Assembly: GCA_963754135.1 (NCBI GenBank)
Contig: CAVWEY010000003.1
Location: 992,001-1,056,000 of the forward strand
Reading direction: 5' to 3'
From: JAJFUI01 sp963754135
GTDB lineage: Bacteria > Planctomycetota > Planctomycetia > Pirellulales > Thermoguttaceae
DNA: 64,000 nt
Both the position numbers and the translations under genes were made by a program. This document shows, piece after piece, positions 25,684-33,316 of the stretch (position 1 is its first letter; each line of letters opens with the position of its first letter). A model generated the notes under the pieces. It had not been told where the DNA came from. It was given only the letters and a program-made list of their open reading frames with translations, and made no database searches.

Positions 25684-25941
25684 ATGGCAGAAGTCGAAAT
25701 CGGCAAGGTCACGCATTACTTCAGCAAGATCGGCGTGATGGCAATCGCCATTACCCAGGACGTGCTCCGCGTGGGCGATACGATCCACGTCAAGGGGCAC
25801 ACGAGCGACTTCACGCAGAAGATCGACTCGATGCAGATCGACAACAAGCCGGTCGCCGAGGCCACGGTGGGGCAGTCCGTCGGACTCCGCGCGAAAGACC
25901 ACGCCCGCGAGCACGACCAGGTATTCAAGGTCGTCGAGTAG
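25684..25941 (+). CDS. small translation elongation factor-like protein (EF-Tu domain 2 type)
   Basis: An 85-residue protein consisting of one beta-barrel like domain II of EF-Tu: EIGKVTHYFSKIGVMAIAIT, LRVGDTIHVKGHTSDF, VGQSVGLRAK. Stand-alone proteins of this size are annotated as elongation factor-like. Lacking a GTPase domain, it cannot be a complete elongation factor, and its role is unknown. GAGGAGG lies 11 bp before ATG 25684. The upstream palindrome and TATAAT suggest a single-gene transcript. Confidence 0.75.
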   Translation: MAEVEIGKVTHYFSKIGVMAIAITQDVLRVGDTIHVKGHTSDFTQKIDSMQIDNKPVAEATVGQSVGLRAKDHAREHDQVFKVVE

Positions 25942-25973
25942 CAGGCGAGGCGAGGTCGGCTCCGACACGTTTC

Positions 25974-26036
25974 CGTAGACGCGGCATCCTGCCGCGTCCG
26001 CCCCCGACCAGGGACCCGGCGGGACGCCGCGTCTCC
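25974..26036. repeat. palindromic element GTAGACGCGGCATCCTGCCG family
   Basis: The left hairpin GACGCGGCATCCTGCCGCGTC is split by ATC, and a right arm GACGCCGCGTC closes about 40 bp later. It is the same family as 5651-5735, 38480-38506 and 55012-55035. Confidence 0.75.
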
Positions 26037-26302
26037 ATTTCTCCGGGGGCGGCATTGCCGGACTCTTCCGCACGGCTATCCCTGCGCGGCAGGATTTATG
26101 CAAAGTATTCTTGCGATAAAGTCGCCGGCAACCGTTGCCACAGGAACGTGCCGGTCCGCTTCCACGGGTTGTAGGAGTGGGGCGGGGGTGATTCCGGCAG
26201 CGAATTTTTTGACGCGCGGCCAAACATGAAGTACCCTTGCAAGAGGCCGGGAGATCGGACCCGTTTCCCGGCCTGCTCGCCGCGCAACCTACTTCAGCAA
26301 CC
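26037..26302. other. intergenic, no assigned gene
   Basis: About 265 bp upstream of the S41 protease gene without a recognisable coding frame or repeat. A TTGACG near 26210 could be a -35 box, but no matching -10 was found. Confidence 0.3.
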
Positions 26303-27964
26303 ATGGACGACATCATGCGACGACGGGGCAGTGGAGCCGGTTTTCGCGCGTGCTTGGCAGTCATTCCGCTGCTACTTGCCACTACGGCGGCCGCGCAACT
26401 TCCGACCACCATCACCATTTCCGACCCTCGCGGCGAGATTGCCGACGTTTTGCGCCGCGGCCAGCAGTTGGAGCAGCAACGGCGGTGGGGCGAGGCGCTG
26501 GGGCACTACGAGGACGCCGTCCGCCAGCACCCTCAGGACACCGCCCTCCAGCAGCGCTTCGACGCCGCCCGGCTCCATTACGACATCGAGCGCCGCTACG
26601 CCGACCGGAGCTTCCGCGAGTCGGTCGTGCGGCTGCCGGCGGACCGGGCGTTGGAGCTTTACGCCCAGGTGTTGCTGAAGATCGAAGCCCACTACGTCGA
26701 GCTTCCCCACTGGCAGGCGTTAGTGGAGCGGGGCACCGCCAACCTGGAGGTGGCCCTGGGCGAGCCGATGTTCCTCGATCAAAACGTGCCGCCGCGCGAC
26801 CGGGCGGCGGTCGAGGCCTTCCGCAGCGAGTTGCACCGCGCGGTGGACTCGTGGCCGGTGGGTAGCCGCTCCGACGCCCGCGCGGCCGTGGCGGCGGCAG
26901 CCCGGCTGGCCCAAGAGCGGTTGGAAATCGCCCCGGCCGCCGTCGTGCTCGAGTACCTCTGCGGCGCCACCAATGCCCTGGACCCCTACTCGGCCTACCT
27001 CACGCCCGATCAGCTCAATGAAGTCTATGCCCAGATCGAAGGAAACTTCGTCGGGCTGGGCGTGGAGTTGAAGGCCCAGGACGGCGGGCTGGCGATCGTG
27101 CGGGTGATTTCCGGCAGCCCCGCCGAGCAGGCCGGCGTGCGGACCGGCGACCGTATCCTCGAAGTCGATAACCAATCGACCCAGCGCCTCTCGACCGATC
27201 AGGCCGCCAACCTGCTGCAAGGCCCCGAGGGGAGCACGGTGAGCCTGGTGGTGGCCGCTCCAGGCGAGCCGGCCCGCCGGCTGAGCGTCCGCCGCCGCGT
27301 CGTCGAGGTGCCGAGCGTCGATCAGGTGGGCATTATCGACCCGCAGTCCGGGGTCGCTTACCTGCGGCTGACGTGCTTCCAGAAGACCACGGCCCGCGAC
27401 CTCGACACGGCCCTCTGGAAGCTCCACCGCGACGGGATGCGGAGCCTGGTGGTCGACGTGCGGGGGAATCCGGGCGGGCTGCTGGTTTCGGCGGTCGAGG
27501 TGGTCGACCGCTTCGTGGAACGCGGCGTGATCGTCTCTACCCGGGGCCGCAGCGCTCAGGAAGACATCACCTACTCCGCCCATGAGCAGGGCAAGTGGCG
27601 GATGCCGCTGGTGGTGATCATTGACCAGGACAGCGCCAGCGCGGCGGAGATCTTCGCCGGGGCCATCCGCGACCACCACCGCGGCACGATCGTCGGCACG
27701 CGGAGCTTCGGCAAGGGATCGGTGCAGGGCATCTTCCCGCTCGAGGAATCCACGTCCGGCGTGCGGCTGACTACGGCGAAGTTCTATTCGCCCGCCGGCC
27801 GGCCTTTCGCCCACGTGGGCGTGGACCCGGATATTCCCGTCCAGCCGGTGCGGGTGGCCGCCAAGCCGATCGACGGCCGGCTGCCCGAGGGCGAAGACAC
27901 CATGCTTCGGGTTGCGGCCCAGACCGCCCGCAGCCTCGGCCAGCCGCTCCAAGCCCGCAATTAG
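26303..27964 (+). CDS. S41 family C-terminal processing peptidase with PDZ domain
   Basis: A 553-residue secreted protease. Signal peptide (FRACLAVIPLLLATTAAAQ), then a TPR-like helical region (RRGQQLEQQRRWGEALGHYE), a PDZ domain (VGLGVELKAQDGGLAIVRVI ... AGVRTGDRILEVDNQ), and the S41 catalytic part. The nucleophile Ser lies in QDSASAAEIFAGAI and the Lys in GTRSFGKGSVQ. CtpA-type enzymes trim or degrade periplasmic proteins. Start ATG 26303 or 26315 is chosen over upstream starts because it places the signal peptide at the N-terminus. It is an isolated gene. Confidence 0.9.
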   Translation: MDDIMRRRGSGAGFRACLAVIPLLLATTAAAQLPTTITISDPRGEIADVLRRGQQLEQQRRWGEALGHYEDAVRQHPQDTALQQRFDAARLHYDIERRYADRSFRESVVRLPADRALELYAQVLLKIEAHYVELPHWQALVERGTANLEVALGEPMFLDQNVPPRDRAAVEAFRSELHRAVDSWPVGSRSDARAAVAAAARLAQERLEIAPAAVVLEYLCGATNALDPYSAYLTPDQLNEVYAQIEGNFVGLGVELKAQDGGLAIVRVISGSPAEQAGVRTGDRILEVDNQSTQRLSTDQAANLLQGPEGSTVSLVVAAPGEPARRLSVRRRVVEVPSVDQVGIIDPQSGVAYLRLTCFQKTTARDLDTALWKLHRDGMRSLVVDVRGNPGGLLVSAVEVVDRFVERGVIVSTRGRSAQEDITYSAHEQGKWRMPLVVIIDQDSASAAEIFAGAIRDHHRGTIVGTRSFGKGSVQGIFPLEESTSGVRLTTAKFYSPAGRPFAHVGVDPDIPVQPVRVAAKPIDGRLPEGEDTMLRVAAQTARSLGQPLQARN

Positions 27965-28146
27965 CCGTGGGGCGATCCTCGGAGTCTGGTTGTTGGAATG
28001 TCACGTAGCCTTCGGTCCATTCGTCTCTATCAAGCGTGTAAGGCTCGATCAGGAACCTTGCCGGCAAGTCCCGAAACCCTGGGAGAGGTGCCAAAGGAGG
28101 AAGATTTCTCCCACATCTCGGGCTCCAATTAACGGCCACACCTACA
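27965..28146. other. short convergent gap
   Basis: It contains no repeat or gene that I can support. Both flanking genes end here. Confidence 0.3.
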
Positions 28147-28500
28147 TCAGCACAGCAACATCCGCATCGGGTGAAGGGTACGGTCGAATGGGTTGAGGAC
28201 GAGGCCCAGAACTTCCAGCGTGACGGTCCCCAACAAGGCCTCATCGTCCTCTTCGCCCAAGATTACCGGTGTGTGCGCTTCTCCTTGTGGAAAAGTGACG
28301 TAAGCCTCCGACACCGATCTCTCGATGCTGCTGCCGTCGGCAAGCGTAAAGGACAGCCTTCGTTTGGGTTTCAACCCGATTGCCTTCCACACAACCTTAG
28401 GCAATAGTGAGTACGTTGCCCCGCTGTCGACTAGGAATCTTACGGTTCGCGGTTTGCGCGAAGGTCCCTTCACTTGGCCCTCGATATACGTAACGCCCAT
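28147..28500 (-). CDS. small retropepsin-like aspartyl protease
   Basis: A 117-residue protein with a single aspartyl-protease motif FLVDSGATYSLLP at about 22-34 and a hydrophobic C-terminal ILGEE...LLGTVTLEVLGL, the arrangement of clan AA retropepsin-like single-domain proteases, which work as dimers. AGAGGAGA precedes ATG 28498-28500. Small proteins of this type are common as stand-alone genes in bacteria and cyanobacteria and their substrates are unknown. It is divergent from the J-like protein gene. Confidence 0.75.
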   Translation of the reverse strand: MGVTYIEGQVKGPSRKPRTVRFLVDSGATYSLLPKVVWKAIGLKPKRRLSFTLADGSSIERSVSEAYVTFPQGEAHTPVILGEEDDEALLGTVTLEVLGLVLNPFDRTLHPMRMLLC

Positions 28501-28628
28501 GTCGGGATTCTCCTCTGCGATGTTCCCCGAAGAACTCGTACCGTAATTATCAGTATGGTCGGGGGGAAAGCCGCCGTCAACCGGGGATCTCCTTGCCCCT
28601 GCGGCGGGGCTGACGCATAATTGGTGGT

Positions 28629-30398
28629 ATGGCCGACCGATTCGATCCCTATCTCCATTGGCTTGGCATCCGTGACCCGGAGCGGCCGCCGAACCATTAC
28701 CGGCTGCTGGGCGTGGCCCTGTTCGAGGACGACCCGGATGTCTTGACCAACGCCGCCGACCGGCAGATGTCGCACGTGCGGACGTTCCAGACGGGCCGCC
28801 ATTCGGCCGAATCGCAGAAGTTGCTGAACGAACTGGCCGGGGCCAAAGTCTGCCTGTTGAACGCGGCGAAGAAGGCGGCGTACGACGCGAAGTTGAGGGC
28901 GGAGCAGGCCCGCGGCGCACCCGCGCCGCCGCGGGCGCCGCTGCCCGTCGAGCCGCCCGCCCCGCCCCCGATCGAGCCGCCGCCGGCGGGCGACGCGGCG
29001 TCCACGGCTGGGCCGTCGGGCGTGCTGTTGGTCACGCCGATCCCCACGCCGGCGCCCAGGCCGCCCAAGGCCATTGCCCCCGCGCCACGGAGTTCCTCCT
29101 CCGTGGCGCTCCTGCTGGCGCTGCTGGGCGTGTTGGTGCTGTTGGTGTTGGGTCTGATCTTCTTGCTGCGGAACGTCGATGCGTTGCGGGAGAAATTGAC
29201 CGAAAGCCTGGGCATCCCCACGGCCTCGCCCGACAATGAGGAGGTCCGCGCCCCCGATCGGGAGCCTCCCTCCAAGCCCGAGACGCAGCCCAGGCCGACG
29301 CCGGCGAAACCGCAAGCGGAAGTGAAACCGCCGGCGGGAGCGAAGCTGCCGGCGGAACCGCAAGCGAAACCGGAACCGAAGCCCGAACCAAAACCACAAC
29401 CGAGGCCGGAACCAAGACCCGAACCGAAGCCGAAGCCGGAACCAGCCCGCCCCGAGCCGGCCGCCGCCGGCCACGCTGGCGTGGTGCCCGGGCAGCACCC
29501 GCCGCCCGGGGACGCCCGGCTGGAGGTGCCGGCCGCGGATGCCCAGTCGGCCGCCTTGAAAGTAATCCGCGAGTTGTTCCAGGAGCGGTACGCGGCCAGG
29601 GAGCGGGAGCAGAGGCGGGCCTTCGCCCGCTTCCTCCAGCAGAAGGCCGCCGACACCCGCGACAACCCCGCCGCCCGATACGTGCTCTACCTCGAAGCCC
29701 GCGACATGGCCGTGGCGGCCGGCGACGCCGGCCTGTTGCTGGGCGTGCTCCAGGACCTCGGCCGGCAGTACCGGCTGGATCGGCACGAGATGGTTGTCGA
29801 CACCCTGATCAAGGCGGCCAAGCGGCCCCGTGACAGCCCCAGCAACCAGTCGCTGGCCCGGCTGGCGCTGGAGACGGCCCGCGGCGAGATGGCCAAGGAG
29901 AACTACGACTCGGCCACGCTCCTGTGCGAGGCGGCCAAGGAGATGGCCCGCAAAGCCGGCGACGGCGCCACCGTGAAACAGATCGTTTCGCTGTTGAAGG
30001 ACGTGACCGAGCGGAAGCAGGCTCTAGCGGCGTTTCTCGAGCTTCCGGCGGAGAAGCGTTCGGGCGAAGATTCCGGCGACCCGCAAGTCAATTGGATCGC
30101 CGCCCGGTATTACTGCCTGGTGAAGGGGGATTGGCCGCGGGGCCTGGCCCTGGTTCTCCGCAGCGACGAAGCGGGGCTGCGGGATGCGGCCCAGTCCGAG
30201 TTGGCCCATCCGCCCGTCTCAACCGCCCAGATGGTCGCGGCCGGCGACCATTGGTACGACGCCTCACGGACAGCGGACGAGTTGGGGCGGCGGTTCGCCC
30301 GCGGCCGGGCGATCTACTGGTATCAGCGCACGGTGCATAGCGTCAGCGGCCTGACGCGGAGCAAGGTCGAGCGGCGCCTGGCAGAATTGAGCAAGTGA
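28629..30398 (+). CDS. J-like domain membrane protein with Pro/Glu linker
   Basis: A 589-residue protein. The N-terminal 90 residues (PNHYRLLGVALFEDDPDVLT ... AAKKAAYDAKL) resemble a degenerate J domain, without an obvious HPD. Then follow a Pro-rich stretch, one membrane helix (VALLLALLGVLVLLVLGLIF), a long periplasmic linker of repeated KPEP/RPEP units, and a helical C-terminal domain (about 300-589). The layout is characteristic of planctomycete-specific proteins. The function is unknown. Its stop overlaps the trmL ATG (TGATG), so the two are coupled. Confidence 0.75.
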   Translation: MADRFDPYLHWLGIRDPERPPNHYRLLGVALFEDDPDVLTNAADRQMSHVRTFQTGRHSAESQKLLNELAGAKVCLLNAAKKAAYDAKLRAEQARGAPAPPRAPLPVEPPAPPPIEPPPAGDAASTAGPSGVLLVTPIPTPAPRPPKAIAPAPRSSSSVALLLALLGVLVLLVLGLIFLLRNVDALREKLTESLGIPTASPDNEEVRAPDREPPSKPETQPRPTPAKPQAEVKPPAGAKLPAEPQAKPEPKPEPKPQPRPEPRPEPKPKPEPARPEPAAAGHAGVVPGQHPPPGDARLEVPAADAQSAALKVIRELFQERYAAREREQRRAFARFLQQKAADTRDNPAARYVLYLEARDMAVAAGDAGLLLGVLQDLGRQYRLDRHEMVVDTLIKAAKRPRDSPSNQSLARLALETARGEMAKENYDSATLLCEAAKEMARKAGDGATVKQIVSLLKDVTERKQALAAFLELPAEKRSGEDSGDPQVNWIAARYYCLVKGDWPRGLALVLRSDEAGLRDAAQSELAHPPVSTAQMVAAGDHWYDASRTADELGRRFARGRAIYWYQRTVHSVSGLTRSKVERRLAELSK

Positions 30399-30889
30399 TG
30401 GCCACCGCCGGCCGCGAAACCCCGCCGTTGAGCATCGTCCTCCACCAGCCGGAGATCGCCGAGAACACCGGCAACGTGGGCCGGACCTGCGTGGCCCTGG
30501 GGGCCAAGCTGTGGTTGGTGCGTCCCTTGGGTTTCCGCCTGGACGACCGCCGGCTCCGCCGCGCCGGACTGGACTACTGGCAATATCTCGACTGGGAAGC
30601 CGTGGACGACTGGCCGGCGCTGGTGGGCCGGCTGCCGGAGCGGCTCTGGTTCTTCACCAAGCACGCGGCCCGCCCGTATACCAACGCCGTCTTCGCGCCG
30701 GGCGACGGGCTGGTATTTGGGAGCGAATCGCAGGGCCTGCCCGCCTCGTTGCTCGAACCGCACGCCGACCGCTGCCTGCGGATTCCGATGCGGGCGGAGG
30801 CCCGCAGCCTGAACCTCGCCGTGAGCGTGGCGGTGGCGGCGTTCGAGGCCCTGCGGCAGTGCCGCGCTCGCACGTCACGAACAGCCTAG
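30398..30889 (+). CDS. trmL: tRNA (cytidine/uridine(34)-2'-O)-methyltransferase TrmL
   Basis: A 163-residue SPOUT methyltransferase. LSIVLHQPEIAENTGNVGRT is the motif I region, LVFGSESQGLP motif II, and RIPMRAEARSLNLAVSVAVA motif III with the SLN that forms the knot. The size and sequence fit TrmL, which methylates the wobble base of certain tRNALeu. ATG 30398 overlaps the previous stop by one base. Confidence 0.88.
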   Translation: MATAGRETPPLSIVLHQPEIAENTGNVGRTCVALGAKLWLVRPLGFRLDDRRLRRAGLDYWQYLDWEAVDDWPALVGRLPERLWFFTKHAARPYTNAVFAPGDGLVFGSESQGLPASLLEPHADRCLRIPMRAEARSLNLAVSVAVAAFEALRQCRARTSRTA

Positions 30890-31118
30890 CACGGCACGCC
30901 GTGAGAACCGTGTCAAGCGGTCTTTCGCCGCCCGTCCAAACAGGGCTGTCCGGCGGGAATCTGCCGTGGTACAATGCTCGCCGTGCGGAAGGGATCGCAC
31001 CCCTCAGCTTCCCTCCAAATCCTTCGCTCCGAGTCGCTTGTTTGGCGACCTGCCGCGGATGTCTCTTGGATCGCGGCTGATCCGCTTGTTCCGGCCCCAG
31101 CAGCCAGAGGGAGGGTAT
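30890..31118. promoter_or_regulatory. leader with candidate -10 box for the small basic protein
   Basis: A TACAAT at 30970-30975 in TGGTACAATGCTCG is a reasonable -10 hexamer. No good -35 was found. It would give a leader of about 140 nt ending in GAGGGAGGG before ATG 31119. Confidence 0.4.
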
Positions 31119-31286
31119 ATGGCAAGAGACAAGAACACCTACGCCAAACGTCAGCGGGAAACGCTGAAGAGGCAGAAGGCGGAGGCGAAGAAAGAGCGCC
31201 GTCAGAAGCGCAAGGAGCAGCCGGCCGAGACGCCCCCTTCGTACGGAAGCGACGATATTGCCGGCGAGCCTCAGCGCGTGTCTTGA
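31119..31286 (+). CDS. small highly basic protein
   Basis: A 55-residue lysine/arginine-rich protein: MARDKNTYAKRQRETLKRQK and KKERRQKRKEQPAE, predicted as one helix followed by an acidic tail. GAGGGAGGG gives a strong ribosome-binding site. The composition suggests nucleic-acid or ribosome binding. I recognise no named family. A rho-independent terminator follows immediately, consistent with a monocistronic, well-expressed gene. Confidence 0.65.
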   Translation: MARDKNTYAKRQRETLKRQKAEAKKERRQKRKEQPAETPPSYGSDDIAGEPQRVS

Positions 31287-31287
31287 C

Positions 31288-31315
31288 AATCTCCCCCATG
31301 TAGCAGGGGGATTTT
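31288..31315 (+). terminator. rho-independent terminator
   Basis: AATCTCCCCC-atgtagca-GGGGGATTTT forms a GC stem (31293-31297 with 31306-31310, extended by A/T pairs) followed by TTTT, directly behind the small basic protein gene. Confidence 0.65.
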
Positions 31316-31435
31316 GTACACAGTCTGCTGATCGCCCTCATCTAAGCCATACCTCAATATGGGTATGTGGCACCGAATCTTCGGGCTGCGCCGTGATCCG
31401 CAGCCATGCCCCGCGGGAAAAGCCCGAAAGACGGC

Positions 31436-31493
31436 TTGCTCAGACGCCCATGATGAGATACAATAATTGTAGGTGCAGTATGTGTACCTACAA
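31436..31493 (+). promoter_or_regulatory. promoter with overlapping operator-like inverted repeat
   Basis: TTGCTC (31436-31441), a 17-bp spacer and TACAAT (31459-31464) form a sigma70-like promoter. Right behind it lies a perfect inverted repeat TTGTAGGT-N11-ACCTACAA (31467-31474 and 31486-31493), covering the expected start point. This is the arrangement of a repressor-controlled promoter for the two genes that follow. Confidence 0.6.
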
Positions 31494-31532
31494 AGAACAC
31501 CTCTCTCAACGGCACCGTCGCCTCGAGACCCT

Positions 31533-32036
31533 ATGGCCAACGTGACTATCGCCCGCGAAGATTTTCTCGCCGACCGCCAGGGCCGGACGTTCAGTGACGT
31601 GGCCGGCGACGCCGCGTTGTTCCAGACGGTTCTCGACTTCTTCAATGACGAATCGCGACAGCGGCGCATGGAAGAATCGGAGATTCACCACGACCGGCCT
31701 CCGTTGGCCGGAGTGGTGCGGGAACTGGAATCCCAGCCGTCCATCGACGCCTTTCTCGCCTCCAGCCATCCGAGCCGTGCCAAGCGGCTGCGGCAGGCAG
31801 TGGGCGTGACCGTGCGGATGATTATGGAACGGCGGGGCTGGACGAAGACCGGCAAGAAGGGCTCGCTGGGCGTCCGCGCCCCCGTCGCCCGCCGGGAGGC
31901 AACGGCCGGGGCCTACCACAACACGGGCGGCCTGGCTTTCTGGTTCCTCCGCGCGGAACGCTACGCGCTCCGCGACGGAATGCCCTTTCTCTCCGTGAGG
32001 GGCCGTGCGCGGAAGCTGACTCGGACATTAACGTAA
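31533..32036 (+). CDS. hypothetical protein, first gene of a two-gene unit
   Basis: A 167-residue soluble protein from ATG 31533, acidic N-terminal half (FLADRQGRTFSDVAGDAALF) and basic C-terminus (RAPVARREATAGA). I recognise no domain. A segment RAKRLRQAVGVTVRMIMERR could form a helix-turn-helix-like unit, which would fit an autoregulator acting on the upstream palindrome, but this is speculation. The next gene starts 43 bp downstream on the same strand and encodes a GIY-YIG-like protein. Confidence 0.55.
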   Translation: MANVTIAREDFLADRQGRTFSDVAGDAALFQTVLDFFNDESRQRRMEESEIHHDRPPLAGVVRELESQPSIDAFLASSHPSRAKRLRQAVGVTVRMIMERRGWTKTGKKGSLGVRAPVARREATAGAYHNTGGLAFWFLRAERYALRDGMPFLSVRGRARKLTRTLT

Positions 32037-32078
32037 TTCGGTGATCCAATTGTTTCCCAAACCGCAAAGGAGCGGCAA

Positions 32079-32411
32079 ATGGCGTCTCTCGGCAAGGCAA
32101 AGTTCACGAGCAAGTCCGGCAACCAGTACCGGTTCGCGGTCTATCCCCTGGGCACGCGGTTCCGCAGGCTCGGTGGAGTTTACATGATCGCATACCGCGC
32201 CCACGGTGCCCACGGCGGGCATCGGCACAAGGTCCTCTACGTGGGCAACACGGAAGACTTCTCGCAACCGTTTGAGAAGCACCGCAAGGCCAAAGACCTC
32301 GTGCGGCTGGGGGCCAATTGCATCTGCGTCCAGTCGGACAAGTCCGAGGAGTCCCGCCTGGAGAAAGAACGGGACCTGATTGCCGCCTTCAGTCCCGCGT
32401 GCAATGACTGA
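32079..32411 (+). CDS. GIY-YIG-like protein
   Basis: A 110-residue protein with AAAGGAG before ATG 32079. The segment GGVYMIAYRAHGAHGGHRHK followed by VLYVGNTEDF resembles the GVYxI...LYVGxT motifs of the GIY-YIG nuclease superfamily, and EESRLEKERDLIAAFSPACN matches the following helix with its Glu. The usual Arg between the motifs and helix is not clear, so nuclease activity is uncertain. It is paired with the hypothetical gene at 31533 under one candidate promoter. Confidence 0.6.
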   Translation: MASLGKAKFTSKSGNQYRFAVYPLGTRFRRLGGVYMIAYRAHGAHGGHRHKVLYVGNTEDFSQPFEKHRKAKDLVRLGANCICVQSDKSEESRLEKERDLIAAFSPACND

Positions 32412-32807
32412 CGGGCGGGACCGATCGGCTGTTTTTAATTTCGCCTGATCCGCCCCAACAACCCAAAGTCACAGGCACGCCGGCTCGTTCCAGCCGCCGG
32501 ATGAGGGGGACGGCTGCCGGCGACCGCGAATTCCCGGACTGATGGCCTTTCATCCGGCGGCCGATCTGTTAGAATGTCCGTGGTAGTAGTGGCGAGAAGC
32601 CCTGTGGGCCCCAACAAGCTCCAATCGCTCTCGTTCCAAGTGACCCTGCGATCTGCGTCACGGCTTCCTTCCATGAGGGAGTCCATCTCCAGTTGCGGTC
32701 GATCTTCCGCTTCTACTTGTGGCCGCAATCTCTTTGACGAAGGGGTTCCTAGTAGGGAGTTGACGGCTTTTGGTGTGTTTTCCCGCTTTTTTTCAAGGAG
32801 TGGCGTC
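32412..32807 (+). promoter_or_regulatory. leader of the cold-shock gene
   Basis: About 395 bp without a convincing gene. TAGAAT at 32570-32575 is a plausible -10, implying a leader of about 225 nt before the csp ATG. Long structured leaders are known for bacterial csp genes. The end of the leader contains CAAGGAG. Confidence 0.4.
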
Positions 32808-33005
32808 ATGCCGCAAGGGACGATCAAGAAGGTAATCGCAGACAAGGGGTTTGGATTCATCAGCGGAGAGGGTGGGGAGTTGTTCTTCCATCACAGCTCG
32901 CTGGAGGGAACGGCGATCGAGGCGCTCCGCGTCGGGCAGACCGTGACCTACGAGGAGGGACGAGGTCCGAAAGGCCCGCGGGCCGAGAAGGTCAAGCCGC
33001 AGTAA
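32808..33005 (+). CDS. cold-shock domain protein (CspA family)
   Basis: A 65-residue single cold-shock domain. MPQGTIKKVIADKGFGFISG includes RNP1 (KGFGFI) and LFFHHSSLEG is RNP2-like; it ends GPRAEKVKPQ. It binds single-stranded RNA/DNA and melts mRNA structure. CAAGGAG precedes ATG 32808. The frame is open upstream, but that part is leader. The RRM protein gene starts 11 bp downstream, so the two RNA-binding proteins are very likely co-transcribed. Confidence 0.92.
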   Translation: MPQGTIKKVIADKGFGFISGEGGELFFHHSSLEGTAIEALRVGQTVTYEEGRGPKGPRAEKVKPQ

Positions 33006-33015
33006 GGAAAGTCCT

Positions 33016-33303
33016 ATGGCCAGCATCTATGTCGGCAACCTCTCGCACACGGCGAGCGAGGATGAGCTGCGCCAGGCCTTCGCCCAGTACGGGAAGGTTT
33101 CCACCGTGAGCATCGTGAAGGATCGCGATACGGGCCAGCCCCGCGGTTTCGCCTTTGTCGAAATGGCCGACGGCAAGGAGGCGGCCAGCGCGATCCGGGA
33201 GTTGAACCTCCGTGAGATCAGCGGCCGGCCGGTGACCGTGAACGAAGCGCGGCCCAGGTCCGACCGGCCGCGCGGAGGCGGCGGCCGCCGCCGCGATTGG
33301 TAG
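33016..33303 (+). CDS. RRM-type RNA-binding protein
   Basis: A 95-residue protein with one RNA recognition motif: RNP2 IYVGNL at 4-9 and RNP1 RGFAFVEM at about 43-50, ending in an Arg/Gly tail (RPRGGGGRRRDW). It resembles the cold-inducible single-RRM proteins of cyanobacteria. It follows csp by 11 bp. AAGGAAAG gives its ribosome-binding site. Confidence 0.92.
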   Translation: MASIYVGNLSHTASEDELRQAFAQYGKVSTVSIVKDRDTGQPRGFAFVEMADGKEAASAIRELNLREISGRPVTVNEARPRSDRPRGGGGRRRDW

Positions 33304-33316
33304 GCGAGTTGAGCAC

